Source: Clostridium kluyveri DSM 555 (GTDB lineage: Bacteria > Bacillota > Clostridia > Clostridiales > Clostridiaceae). From it: a DNA stretch of 64,000 nucleotides. The position numbers and the translations under genes are program-made. Location of the stretch: assembly GCF_000016505.1 (NCBI RefSeq), contig NC_009706.1:1612001-1676000 (forward strand), written 5' to 3'. The notes under the pieces were generated by a model, which saw nothing but the letters and a program-made list of their open reading frames with translations, did not search any database and was not told the origin of the DNA. Below, piece after piece: positions 53,371 through 61,349 of the stretch (the first letter of the stretch is position 1; each line of letters opens with the position of its first letter).

Positions 53371-53405
53371 AAAATTTCTGTGCTGAAATAATTTTATTCC
53401 ACTTT
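53343..53405 (+). terminator. Terminator-like 25-bp perfect hairpin overlapping the activase 3' end
   Basis: 53343-53367 and 53381-53405 are exact complements (arms AAAGTGGAATAAAATTATTT... / ...AATTATTTT mirrored). The left arm encodes the last residues WNKIISA before the TAG in the loop. No T-run follows, so it may work as a processing or stability hairpin rather than a simple terminator. Confidence 0.6.
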
Positions 53406-53578
53406 ACATAATATATTTGACAAAATATAGACTTATAAAATATAATTAAATAAACAGATACTAAATTTTATAACATATCTCATAATCAGATTATAAAAAT
53501 AATAGTTAGATAAATATAAAATTTATTTTTATAATATGTTAATAAAATAACAATATAATTTATACAAAAGGATGTGGT

Positions 53579-54439
53579 TTGGTGGAAAAAAAAGGTCGTA
53601 AAATATTTAAAGTATTTGTTAAATTCTTGTTTATGCTTATCGGAGCCACCATGGCAGCTGTAGCTCTGGAAATATTTTTAATTCCTAATAGTGTAATAGA
53701 TGGAGGTGTTACCGGTATATCTATTATGTCTAGTTATCTCACGGGTTTACCCCTAGGGTTATTTATATTCATTTTAAATATACCTTTTCTCATAATCGGA
53801 TATAAGCACATAGGAAAAACTTTTACAATCTCTACTTTATTTTCTGTAACTGCTTTATCAATTATTGTTTCTTTTCTAGAACCTGTTAAAAGTATAACAA
53901 ATGATACTCTTTTAGCCTCAGTTTTCGGAGGAATACTACTTGGAATTGGTATTGGATTAATTATGCGAAATGGCGGTTGTTCTGATGGCACAGAAATTAT
54001 AGCTATAATTTTGGACAAGCGTACTGGATTCTCTATAGGTGAAGTTGTAATGATTATTAATATATTTATATTAAGCAGCGCAGGAATAATATTTGGCTGG
54101 GACAGAGCTATGTATTCCATGGTGACCTACTTTATAGCCTTTAAATTAATTGATATAACTGTAGAAGGATTAGATGAATCAAAAGCTGTATTAATAATTA
54201 CTGATAAGTCACAAGATATAACAGATGCCCTTCTTGCAAGGCTTGGCAGAGGAGTTACTCTATTAGATGGAAAAGGAGGATATACTAACACGCCTACTAA
54301 TGTGTTGTATGTAATAGTATCCCGATTAGAAATATCTAAATTAAAATCTATAGTTAGTGATTTTGATAGAAATGCACTTATAACTATAGGACATGTAGAG
54401 GTTTCTGGAAAAAGCTATAAGAAAAAGTCAATTCACTAA
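53579..54439 (+). CDS. YitT-family membrane protein (DUF2179)
   Basis: A 286-residue protein with five or six N-terminal membrane helices (about 10-190) and a soluble C-terminal DUF2179 domain (about 200-280, SKAVLIITDKSQDITDALLARLGRGVTLLDGKGGYT and LKSIVSDFDRNALITIGHVEVSGKSYK). NSVIDGGVTGISIM and RNGGCSDGTEIIAIIL are family motifs. The family is widespread in Firmicutes with unknown function. TTG start at 53579 after AAAGGATG (GTG at 53582 also possible). A terminator follows. Confidence 0.9.
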   Translation: MVEKKGRKIFKVFVKFLFMLIGATMAAVALEIFLIPNSVIDGGVTGISIMSSYLTGLPLGLFIFILNIPFLIIGYKHIGKTFTISTLFSVTALSIIVSFLEPVKSITNDTLLASVFGGILLGIGIGLIMRNGGCSDGTEIIAIILDKRTGFSIGEVVMIINIFILSSAGIIFGWDRAMYSMVTYFIAFKLIDITVEGLDESKAVLIITDKSQDITDALLARLGRGVTLLDGKGGYTNTPTNVLYVIVSRLEISKLKSIVSDFDRNALITIGHVEVSGKSYKKKSIH

Positions 54440-54490
54440 ATCCAGGAGTATTTTAACATTGTGTTAAAATACTCCTGGATTTATATTTTA
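54438..54490 (+). terminator. Terminator with 21-bp perfect stem after the YitT gene
   Basis: 54438-54458 and 54462-54482 are exact complements (AAATCCAGGAGTATTTTAAC against its complement) with loop TTG, followed by ATATTTTATAAT. Confidence 0.85.
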
Positions 54491-54500
54491 TAATAATTAT

Positions 54501-54722
54501 TTAATTCCACATATTTTTAGTTAATGATTCAATATGTTTTTTTCTTTTTTCTGTTTCATCTACATCCATGGTTATTTTATCTCCTTGAATAATAAGGACA
54601 CATCCCTCTTTTGCATTAGTAGGTAATTTTATTCGTTTTATGTCTATCATAGTTCTATCTTCTTTTTCGCAAACAGCATAAGGACCTTCAAACCTATCTA
54701 TTATCACCTTTATTTCGTCCAT
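54501..54722 (-). CDS. DUF3006 family small protein
   Basis: A 73-residue protein, MDEIKVIIDRFEGPYAVCEKEDRTMIDIKR..., matching the DUF3006 family: a small beta-rich N-terminal part with the I-D-R-F-E-G-x-x-A-V pattern and an acidic-to-basic helical tail. The start is the ATG at 54722 with AAGGGGGA upstream; a 14-residue extension has no RBS. Function is unknown; in some bacteria the family occurs next to competence-type metallo-beta-lactamases, not seen here. Confidence 0.8.
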   Translation of the reverse strand: MDEIKVIIDRFEGPYAVCEKEDRTMIDIKRIKLPTNAKEGCVLIIQGDKITMDVDETEKRKKHIESLTKNMWN

Positions 54723-54801
54723 TGCTAAATCCCCCTTTAATACTTTAATAAAAAATATATACACTTGTATTTTTTATACATTATACCATATTTTTCTAAA
54801 A

Positions 54802-55350
54802 TTAGTCTACTTTTTTACTTATAAATATATAAACTTGGTTGTTATCTTTTAAAAAATTTATATTAATAAATAATTCCAGTAATACACCTATAAATATCCA
54901 AACTATAGAATTAATCAATATATAACTTGTGAAACATGCTACATAATTTAAAGTAAAAGTGAGATTTTTTAATATATATGAATTAGGGTTTATTATGAAT
55001 ATGGAACAAAAAATTCCTAGAGGAACCCATAAAGTTAAAAGTCCTATAAGTATCTCATTTAACTTTATAATAATAGTAGATATTTTTTTTGATTTTCCTT
55101 TAAAAAACTTGATATACAAATTCCATTTTATACTTTGAGCCAATATTAAAAGAACGGAAAAACTTATAATCATATATATAACATAAAATAAGAATTCCTT
55201 TAATAAATAACCTTGTCTAAAAGTTACACCCTTTATAACTAAAAATATCAATATAAACATAATTATGATCATAAGATTTTCAAAATTAAATATAAACTTT
55301 GTTTTTCCTTTAATTTTCATCCTTTCCCATTCTTCATAATTATATTTCAT
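54802..55350 (-). CDS. Hypothetical membrane protein
   Basis: A 182-residue protein with four to five hydrophobic helices (about 23-43, 50-75, 92-120, 125-165) and short basic termini (MKYNYEEWERMKIKGKTK). No catalytic or family motif is recognised. RBS GGAGGGAG lies 3-9 nt before the ATG, a strong signal. Its promoter side carries an R2-like repeat (55421-55467). Confidence 0.7.
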   Translation of the reverse strand: MKYNYEEWERMKIKGKTKFIFNFENLMIIIMFILIFLVIKGVTFRQGYLLKEFLFYVIYMIISFSVLLILAQSIKWNLYIKFFKGKSKKISTIIIKLNEILIGLLTLWVPLGIFCSIFIINPNSYILKNLTFTLNYVACFTSYILINSIVWIFIGVLLELFININFLKDNNQVYIFISKKVD

Positions 55351-55420
55351 AGCTCCCTCCTATACTAAGTGCTTATTTATATTTATTATATAGTATATGC
55401 TATTTTTTGTTAAGTAGGTT

Positions 55421-55467
55421 TTTTTGGGTTTACTTTTTATTTTATTAACATAATATTTAATATGTTA
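55421..55467 (-). repeat. R2-like repeat, copy 4 (diverged)
   Basis: On the minus strand: TTAACATATTAAATATTATG, then TTAATAAAATAAAAAG, then TAAACCCAAAAAA. The core TATTATGT and the AAAAAGTAAACC tail match copies 1-3, but the left arm differs and makes the site a near-perfect inverted repeat (ATTTTATTAACATA/TATGTTAATAAAAT). Confidence 0.5.
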
Positions 55468-55484
55468 ATAAAATAAAAATCCAT

Positions 55485-55520
55485 AATCAAACCAATTTAA
55501 CTATGGATTTTTATTTGCGT
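55485..55520. terminator. Terminator of the spoVA2mob-like operon
   Basis: AAAAATCCATA and TATGGATTTTT form a stem; on the minus strand it is followed by ATTTTATT. It lies directly after the last DUF1657 gene. Confidence 0.78.
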
Positions 55521-55526
55521 TATTTT

Positions 55527-55733
55527 TTAATTTTTATTATATTGGGGTTCCTGCTGCTGTATAAATTGTTGCCTTCCTTTAAGTACTTGCAGCGCTTCAT
55601 CTAGATTTTGTGCTATATTTTCAAAATCATTTTTAGCATTTTCATCTTGTGTCTCCAAAGCAAAGGTCTTCATGGTTGCACATGCGCTTTGAATTCCAGC
55701 TATAGCTTGTTGCATTTGAGTTCCAACTGTCAT
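55527..55733 (-). CDS. DUF1657 protein, last gene of the spore operon
   Basis: A 68-residue helical protein beginning MTVGTQMQQAIAGIQSACATMKTFALETQDENAKNDF, the DUF1657 pattern, and ending EPQYNKN. It shares this end (EPQY) and start (MTVG) with the DUF1657 protein at 58506, so the two flank the operon as paralogues. DUF1657 proteins are typical of spoVA2mob operons in Firmicute spores. RBS AAGGGGGTGA. Molecular function is not known. Confidence 0.9.
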   Translation of the reverse strand: MTVGTQMQQAIAGIQSACATMKTFALETQDENAKNDFENIAQNLDEALQVLKGRQQFIQQQEPQYNKN

Positions 55734-55758
55734 ATTTTATCACCCCCTTCTGAAATAT

Positions 55759-56112
55759 CTATCCTTTGGGTTTAAAAATTAACGCTCCTATAAACCCAAA
55801 TATTATGGCTGCTGAAATACCTGCACTGGTTACTTCAAAAATTCCCGTCAAAACTCCTATTAATCCATATCTTTCAGCTTCCATAAGGGCTCCTTTCACC
55901 AAAGCATTTCCAAAACTACTTATAGGTACAGAAGCACCTGCACCTGCAAATTTTATTAAAGGCTCATATAAGCCAAAACCTCCTAGTATGGCACCCAATA
56001 CCACAAGAGTAGTTGTAGTATGTGCAGGAGTAAGTTTAAATACATCCATCATTATTTGTCCTATTACACATATTATTCCTCCTACTAAAAATGCCCAAAA
56101 AAATTTTTCCAT
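55759..56112 (-). CDS. spoVAE: Stage V sporulation protein AE
   Basis: A 117-residue inner-membrane protein of the spore dipicolinic acid channel (SpoVAEb type). It has three to four helices with the family motifs [24 protein letters not shown] near 12 and [27 protein letters not shown] near 65. It resembles SpoVAC in sequence, as usual. It follows spoVAD by 21 nt. RBS AAAAGAGGTGC. Confidence 0.94.
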   Translation of the reverse strand: MEKFFWAFLVGGIICVIGQIMMDVFKLTPAHTTTTLVVLGAILGGFGLYEPLIKFAGAGASVPISSFGNALVKGALMEAERYGLIGVLTGIFEVTSAGISAAIIFGFIGALIFKPKG

Positions 56113-56133
56113 TAAACAAAATGCACCTCTTTT

Positions 56134-57135
56134 CTATATTTCTATGGACACTGCATGTGCAACGCTAGGTATACTTTCCTTCTGTTGATAGGACATAGGT
56201 GACATCAGTGCCCCTGTGGCAACTATTAATATCTTTCCTAATCTTTTTCGTTCCATTTCCTTTAAAAAGTGTCCATAAGTTACTATAGCAGAACAGGCAC
56301 ATCCGCTAGCACCTGAAAATACAGGCTGATCTTTTTTATAGATTAGAGTACCACAATCTTTAAATACTCCCTGTGAAAATTCAAACCCATCTCTTTTTAA
56401 CATATCCTCTGCTATTTCATGGCCAATTTTACCTAAATCACCAGTAGCTATAATATCATAATCAGAAGGTTTTCTTTTTAAATCTCTAAAATGTGCTTCA
56501 ATGGTATCTACAGCAGCTGCCGCCATGGCAGCTCCCATATTAAATGGATCTGAAACTCCCATATCTACCACTTTTCCTATGGTAGCTGTGGTAACTTTAG
56601 GTCTATCATTAGCTTTTCCAATAACTGCAGCACCAGCTCCAGTTACCGTCCATTGTGCTGTCGGAGGTTTTTGCCCTCCATATTCTGTTGGATATCTAAA
56701 CTGTTTTTCAGCAGCGGCATTATGGCTTGAAGTTCCACAAAGTACATATTCTGCTCCATTATTATCAATAATAAAAGATGCCAAAGCTAAGCCTTCCATA
56801 GAACTTGAACAGGCACCAAATACCCCCAAATAAGGTATCTTTAGAGTTCTTGCTGCAAAGCTGCTGGTAATTATTTGATTCATAAGATCTCCACTTACAA
56901 AAAAGTTTATATTTTCATTTTTTAATTTTGAATTTTTTACAGCTAAATCACAAGCTTCTTCTAATAATTTTTTTTCAGCTTTCTCAAAACTATCCTGGCC
57001 AATCCAAATATCTTCATGAAGTAAATCAAATTCCTTAGCTAAGGCACCTTTTGCCTCAAAGGGTCCTCCTACAGTAGAACATCCAATTATTGCAGGCTTA
57101 GACTCAAATACCCAAGATTGATGTCCCTGAATCAT
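56134..57135 (-). CDS. spoVAD: Stage V sporulation protein AD
   Basis: A 333-residue thiolase-fold protein that binds dipicolinic acid and is needed for its uptake into the forespore. GACSSSMEGLALASFIID near 108, HNAAAEKQFRYPTEYGGQKPPTAQWTVTGAGAAVIG near 140 and GASGCACSA near 275 are SpoVAD features. It is immediately adjacent to spoVAC (TAA then ATG), with its RBS GGTGGGA inside the spoVAC end. Length is normal. Confidence 0.95.
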   Translation of the reverse strand: MIQGHQSWVFESKPAIIGCSTVGGPFEAKGALAKEFDLLHEDIWIGQDSFEKAEKKLLEEACDLAVKNSKLKNENINFFVSGDLMNQIITSSFAARTLKIPYLGVFGACSSSMEGLALASFIIDNNGAEYVLCGTSSHNAAAEKQFRYPTEYGGQKPPTAQWTVTGAGAAVIGKANDRPKVTTATIGKVVDMGVSDPFNMGAAMAAAAVDTIEAHFRDLKRKPSDYDIIATGDLGKIGHEIAEDMLKRDGFEFSQGVFKDCGTLIYKKDQPVFSGASGCACSAIVTYGHFLKEMERKRLGKILIVATGALMSPMSYQQKESIPSVAHAVSIEI

Positions 57136-57615
57136 TTAAATCCCACCTAACCATTTAACAATTATCTGTAATATAGCAACTACAAATGCAGCAAAAACTC
57201 CAAAAGTTATTACAGAACCGGCTAATTTGAACATATTGCCTCCTACCCCAAGCACATATCCTTCAGTTTTATGTTCTATAGCACAAGAAGCAATAGAATT
57301 AGCAAATCCAGTAACTGGTATGGCAGTTCCTGCCCCAGACCACTGTGCAATATGATCAAACACCCCAAATCCTGTAAGAATTACAGAAACTATTATTAAA
57401 ACTGCAGAAGTAGGATTACCGGCTGTTGTCTCTGTGAAATTAAAATACTTTATAAACATAAATTGGAGTCCCTGGCCTATGGTGCATATAATTCCTCCTA
57501 CCAAAAATGCTTTAAGGCAATTTTTAAGTACTTTTCTTTTGGGTTCCTTTTCCTTTGCAAGACTTTGATATTCTCTCTGCAGAGGAGTCAACTTTTTAGT
57601 CTTTTTATTTGACAT
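57136..57615 (-). CDS. spoVAC: Stage V sporulation protein AC
   Basis: A 159-residue polytopic protein that acts as a mechanosensitive-type channel component for dipicolinic acid release. A basic cytoplasmic N-terminus (MSNKKTKKLTPLQREYQSL) is followed by four helices. GGIICTIGQGLQFMF near 36 and GAGTAIPVTGFANSIASCAIEHKTEGYVLGVG near 95 are family motifs. Follows the 2Duf gene by 11 nt. Confidence 0.94.
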   Translation of the reverse strand: MSNKKTKKLTPLQREYQSLAKEKEPKRKVLKNCLKAFLVGGIICTIGQGLQFMFIKYFNFTETTAGNPTSAVLIIVSVILTGFGVFDHIAQWSGAGTAIPVTGFANSIASCAIEHKTEGYVLGVGGNMFKLAGSVITFGVFAAFVVAILQIIVKWLGGI

Positions 57616-57626
57616 ATTGTCACCTT

Positions 57627-58487
57627 CTATCTTAATAAGTAGGGCTTTAATTCCTCTAATACATTTTTTAATATAATAGAATCTTTTTCATAACTGTTCT
57701 TTAACTTTTCATCTTCTGTCTCAAGCCCAAAAGACATTAAATCTGACTGAGCTTTTTCTAAGTTAGCATATAACATTTCTCTTACATTACATTTTGGGAC
57801 TTCAATAACGTCATCAAATAAATCCACATAAAGTTCTCCTTTTGAATTTACTTGACCTATAAACACATTATCTAAGTATACTCCCAATAACTCTAGTTGA
57901 GTATTTAGCCACCCTTGATTTAATCCTAAATTGCTTAAGGATTCATTTATTATGTTTCCATCCAAAATTACAGTTTGAGGTGCTCCTTCAGGTGCTACCT
58001 GTATTCCCAAATCCTTTGCAGTAACTGGTTTTTTATCCGATTTTAATACTACATTCATATCTCCCGTGGATTCCATTACCGCAAATTCCACATCTGCTAA
58101 ATTAAATATATTTTTAAAACGAAGTTCCCTCAATAAATCTTCCCCACTATATCTTATTTTACCTAAGTTCTCTTCCATAACTTTTCCTTCTTTTATAACT
58201 ACAAGTTCCTTGCCATTTATTAGATCATATATAACTTTACTTTTCATACATATATAATCTAAAGCAATAGGTAATAAAAACCATACACCTAGTGCCAACA
58301 TACCCCATACCCAGTTGTTTATAACATTTACAGAAATTAATGCTACAAGGATTGCTATTACACTATAATTTATAAAGTTAAAAGCATTCATCCTAGCTGA
58401 GTGTTTCTTCCCCATAATTCTTATAAAAGCTATGGATATAAAAAATAATAATATAGATTTAACTAAAATTGCAATCCATGGTTTCAT
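57627..58487 (-). CDS. 2Duf-like protein: DUF421 membrane protein with C-terminal DUF1657 domain
   Basis: About 286 residues. Three N-terminal membrane helices (about 5-85) and a YetF-like DUF421 domain (about 85-215, with YSGEDLLRELRFKNIFNLADVEFAVMESTGDMNVVLKSDKKPVT) are followed by a helical tail (about 235-286: EMLYANLEKAQSDLMSFGLETEDEKLKNSYEKD). This tail matches the DUF1657 proteins at both ends of the operon. The same architecture is the 2Duf protein of spoVA2mob operons, known to raise spore wet-heat resistance in Bacillus. ATG at 58487 (10 nt from GGAGG) is preferred over TTG at 58493. Confidence 0.88.
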   Translation of the reverse strand: MKPWIAILVKSILLFFISIAFIRIMGKKHSARMNAFNFINYSVIAILVALISVNVINNWVWGMLALGVWFLLPIALDYICMKSKVIYDLINGKELVVIKEGKVMEENLGKIRYSGEDLLRELRFKNIFNLADVEFAVMESTGDMNVVLKSDKKPVTAKDLGIQVAPEGAPQTVILDGNIINESLSNLGLNQGWLNTQLELLGVYLDNVFIGQVNSKGELYVDLFDDVIEVPKCNVREMLYANLEKAQSDLMSFGLETEDEKLKNSYEKDSIILKNVLEELKPYLLR

Positions 58488-58505
58488 ATACAATATTCCT
58501 CCAAA

Positions 58506-58712
58506 TCAGTTGCCTTTATACTGAGGCTCTTCATACTCCAAAAATTTTAATCTTTTATCTAAATTTTGGGTCACCCCATCAACTTCTTCCAAAGCTTTTT
58601 TATAGGCAGCTTTAGCTTTTTTATTTTGTTCTTGAAGAGAATATATCCTCAAAGTACTCTCAATGCTCCTAAGCGTAACCAATGTATTTTTCACTCTTGA
58701 TCCAACAGTCAA
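58506..58712 (-). CDS. DUF1657 protein, first gene of the spore operon
   Basis: A 68-residue helical protein beginning MTVGSRVKNTLVTLRSIESTLRIYSLQEQNKKAKAAYKKA and ending EPQYKGN, paralogous to the one at 55527. TTG start with a strong RBS AAGGAGGT. As the first gene it should follow the operon promoter; a forespore sigma-G promoter is expected from the known spoVA2mob operons, but I could not place its elements with confidence in 58713-58840. Confidence 0.88.
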   Translation of the reverse strand: MTVGSRVKNTLVTLRSIESTLRIYSLQEQNKKAKAAYKKALEEVDGVTQNLDKRLKFLEYEEPQYKGN

Positions 58713-58840
58713 TGCACCTACCTCCTTATAACCTCACACTTTCCAACCCATAAATTTATCCGAACGCTTTATACTATTATTAACTTTTCACAAATAGTTT
58801 TACCATATTTAAAAGAATTATTACATATAATTAATTTTCT

Positions 58841-58876
58841 ACAAAAATAGACTGATGCAAACTTCGCATCAATCTA
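58841..58876 (-). terminator. Intrinsic terminator of the patatin gene
   Basis: On the minus strand AGATTGATGC and GCATCAGTCT form a stem followed by ATTTTTGT. It separates the patatin gene from the spore operon. Confidence 0.82.
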
Positions 58877-58916
58877 CCTTAAATTAATTAATTTTTAAAA
58901 TCCACTACATAATTTT

Positions 58917-59837
58917 TTATTTAACCACATAATCTCTTATATAATTTTGAAAATCCCATAGATGTAGAAAACGTTCTGCACTATTATACCCTGATTTAAA
59001 TAATTTCGATCTCATTTCTTTAGAAATATTAAACTCAGTAGCCTTAACTCCAAGAGTTGGGATAAAAACAGTTCTAACTGCATATTTATCTTTTACATAT
59101 ATCTCCTCATTTTTATCAAGCATAGTCTCCATTATATCAAATAAATATGAAATAAAATCCGTTTTTTTAGATTCTTTATAACTCACACTGTTTTCTACTA
59201 GTTTAAATCCTATAGTAGGCCAGGCCGGAACTTTTTCCGTATCAAATATCCAAATAGGGAAATTACTAAGTATACCTCCATCAACTATATAACTGCATCC
59301 TTCTTTATAATGAAATTTTACTGGTTTAAAATATAAAGGTATACTAATACTCATTCTCACTGCCTCGGATATTTCAAATTTCATAGGGTCTATTCCATAG
59401 TTTTTTAAATCATCTGGCAATATCAACATAGTTTTTTTTGTTATATCCGAAGCTATTATTTTAAGAGGAGATTTTCCATCTATACTTATATCTCCAAAAG
59501 TTATCTTACCTTTTTTAATCAGTAATTGTCTTATATATTTTTCCACAGCATCTGAAGAATATATACCTTTATCTTTAAAAAATGAAATAGATTTTTTTAT
59601 CATGGAAAGCTCCCATATTTTTTTCTTCTTGAAAAATATCTTTTCATCCAAATTCATAACGATATCTTTCAATTCTTCCCCTGTATACCCCACTGCTAAA
59701 AGAGCGGCTATTATTGCCCCAGCAGAAGTTCCTGCAAATCTATTCCATTTATACCCCATTTTTTCAAAATAACATACTGCCCCTACAAGACCTATTCCTT
59801 TCATTCCCCCACCTTCAAATACAGCATCTACTATCAA
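58917..59837 (-). CDS. Patatin-like phospholipase (RssA type)
   Basis: A 306-residue serine lipase-fold protein. The oxyanion motif VFEGGGMKGIGLVGA is at residues 4-18, the nucleophile elbow FAGTSAGAIIAALL near 38 (G-x-S-x-G), and the dyad Asp in YIVDGGILSNFPIWIF near 190. The closest layout is the YqhO/RssA group of cytosolic patatins. TTG at 59837 with AGGTGA 5 nt upstream is the likely start; an in-frame GTG at 59846 overlaps the RBS. It lies upstream of, but is terminated before, the spoVA-type operon. Substrate unknown. Confidence 0.9.
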   Translation of the reverse strand: MIVDAVFEGGGMKGIGLVGAVCYFEKMGYKWNRFAGTSAGAIIAALLAVGYTGEELKDIVMNLDEKIFFKKKKIWELSMIKKSISFFKDKGIYSSDAVEKYIRQLLIKKGKITFGDISIDGKSPLKIIASDITKKTMLILPDDLKNYGIDPMKFEISEAVRMSISIPLYFKPVKFHYKEGCSYIVDGGILSNFPIWIFDTEKVPAWPTIGFKLVENSVSYKESKKTDFISYLFDIMETMLDKNEEIYVKDKYAVRTVFIPTLGVKATEFNISKEMRSKLFKSGYNSAERFLHLWDFQNYIRDYVVK

Positions 59838-59956
59838 TAAAATCACCTCAATATATAAATATGTAAGTGATCAAAAATAGGCTACTTTAAGAAATTGAAT
59901 ATTATTTAAAATAAGTGGGAAAATACATTATATATTTTATAAGGAGAATGGTAAAA

Positions 59957-60364
59957 ATGAGAATTGAAATTCACTATAGAGGAATAAAAAACGCTAATAT
60001 TGCAGTAGAAGAACTTAACTTGAATGGTTTTAACACTGCTCTTGATTTAAATGATAATTACATAGACATAAATACTATAGATTCAGATTCGGAAATGAAC
60101 TTTTCAAATATAATAAATTATAGAAATTCCCTATACAGTTCTCATCCTGGAAGTCCTATAATGGGCGGTTTTGGTAGTTTCAGAGAGATTGAAAACATCT
60201 GCTATAAAGTAATATTGGATGCAGATTTTATTACGGATGATGATATTGATAAATTAAATAAAATTGTAAAAGAAACTGGTGGAGAAATTAGAACATCTAT
60301 TTCACCTACTGCACCACTAGATAACCCAGATGAAACTCCAGATGAGACTGAGGTTCTTTTTTAA
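59957..60364 (+). CDS. Conserved hypothetical protein
   Basis: A 135-residue soluble protein beginning MRIEIHYRGIKNANIAVEELNLNGF, with an alternating beta-alpha pattern like small stress proteins that bind as dimers, a central disordered stretch (NSLYSSHPGSPIMGGFGSF) and a Pro/Asp/Glu-rich tail (LDNPDETPDETEVLF). No named family is recognised. The ATG at 59957 lies 7 nt after AAGGAGAATGG; the longer frame to 59915 lacks an RBS. It is convergent with glcK and divergent from the patatin gene. Confidence 0.68.
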   Translation: MRIEIHYRGIKNANIAVEELNLNGFNTALDLNDNYIDINTIDSDSEMNFSNIINYRNSLYSSHPGSPIMGGFGSFREIENICYKVILDADFITDDDIDKLNKIVKETGGEIRTSISPTAPLDNPDETPDETEVLF

Positions 60365-60395
60365 ATTGATCCATATAATTTATAGAAGAAAAACA

Positions 60396-61349
60396 CTAAA
60401 ATTTTTCTTCTATAAATGCAAGTGCTGCGGCTCCTATAACGCCTGCATCTGTTCCCAAAAGTGCAGGAAGTATCCTTGTATTTTTACTTACTGTACCAAA
60501 GCATCTCCTTTTCACTACTTCATTTATTTTATCAAAGATGATTTTTCCCCCTTTTGAGACTCCTCCACCTATAATCACAGCTTCCGGATCTAAACAAGTA
60601 ATTATATTCGCTACACATATACCCAAATAATTTAAAGTTGTATCTAGTATATTTTGTGATATACTATCTCCTAATTGAGCTTCTTTAAAGACCTCTTTTG
60701 AAGTTATATTTTTATATAATGCAAGGGTGGTATTATATCCCATCTTTACTGCTTTTTTTGCTTCTCTAGCTATAGCTGTTCCTGAAGCCATTACTTCTGC
60801 GCATCCAAAATTACCACAATTGCAAAGCGGACCCTGTGCATCTAAGGTCATATGTCCTATTTCCAGAGCATTTTTGGTATTACCCCTATATATCTGTCCA
60901 TTTAATATTGCTCCTCCTCCTATCCCCGTAGAAACAGTTATAAACACCATATTATTAATTCCTTTTCCTGCACCGAACATGTGTTCGGCTATAGCCGCAG
61001 CATTACCATCATTATCTAAAAATATGGGCATCTTAAAATGATTTTTCAAGGGGCTTACAATATTAAAATTTTTAAAGGGCAGGTTTGGAGTACATATAAT
61101 TTTTCCTTTGTCTATATCAAGAGGACCCGGAGCTCCTAATCCAATACATTTTATTTTTTTACTGCAAACTCCGCCAAAGTTCACTACTTTTTCTATGATT
61201 TTTATTATATTATCTAATATATATTTTTCTCCTTCTTCTGCTTTTGTAGGCAAGGTATATTTACATATTATTGTTCCTTTAAAATCCACTAAAGCAGCAG
61301 CTATTTTAGTGCCCCCTAAATCAACTCCTATTACATATTTTTCTTCCAA
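60396..61349 (-). CDS. glcK: ROK-family glucokinase
   Basis: A 317-residue sugar kinase phosphorylating glucose. VIGVDLGGTKIAAALVD is the N-terminal phosphate loop, DNDGNAAAIAEHMFGAG near 100 contains the catalytic Asp, and the ROK zinc site GHMTLDAQGPLCNCGNFGCAEVMASG is near 155. The TTG at 61349 has GGAGGAAG 8 nt upstream. Its first codons overlap the end of the alpha-glucosidase gene by 19 nt, so the pair is one operon: glucoside hydrolysis, then glucose phosphorylation. Confidence 0.92.
   Translation of the reverse strand: MEEKYVIGVDLGGTKIAAALVDFKGTIICKYTLPTKAEEGEKYILDNIIKIIEKVVNFGGVCSKKIKCIGLGAPGPLDIDKGKIICTPNLPFKNFNIVSPLKNHFKMPIFLDNDGNAAAIAEHMFGAGKGINNMVFITVSTGIGGGAILNGQIYRGNTKNALEIGHMTLDAQGPLCNCGNFGCAEVMASGTAIAREAKKAVKMGYNTTLALYKNITSKEVFKEAQLGDSISQNILDTTLNYLGICVANIITCLDPEAVIIGGGVSKGGKIIFDKINEVVKRRCFGTVSKNTRILPALLGTDAGVIGAAALAFIEEKF

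Noticed and set aside
53530-53560. Extra R2 copy near TTATAATATGTTAATAAAATAA
   Set aside because: Only about 15 AT-rich positions match and the AAAGTAAACC tail is missing.
55766-56188. 140-codon plus-strand frame
   Set aside because: It is antisense to spoVAE, whose family identity is clear; a coding shadow.
60727-61041. 104-codon plus-strand frame
   Set aside because: Antisense to the glucokinase gene; low-complexity Pro/Ile composition typical of a shadow.
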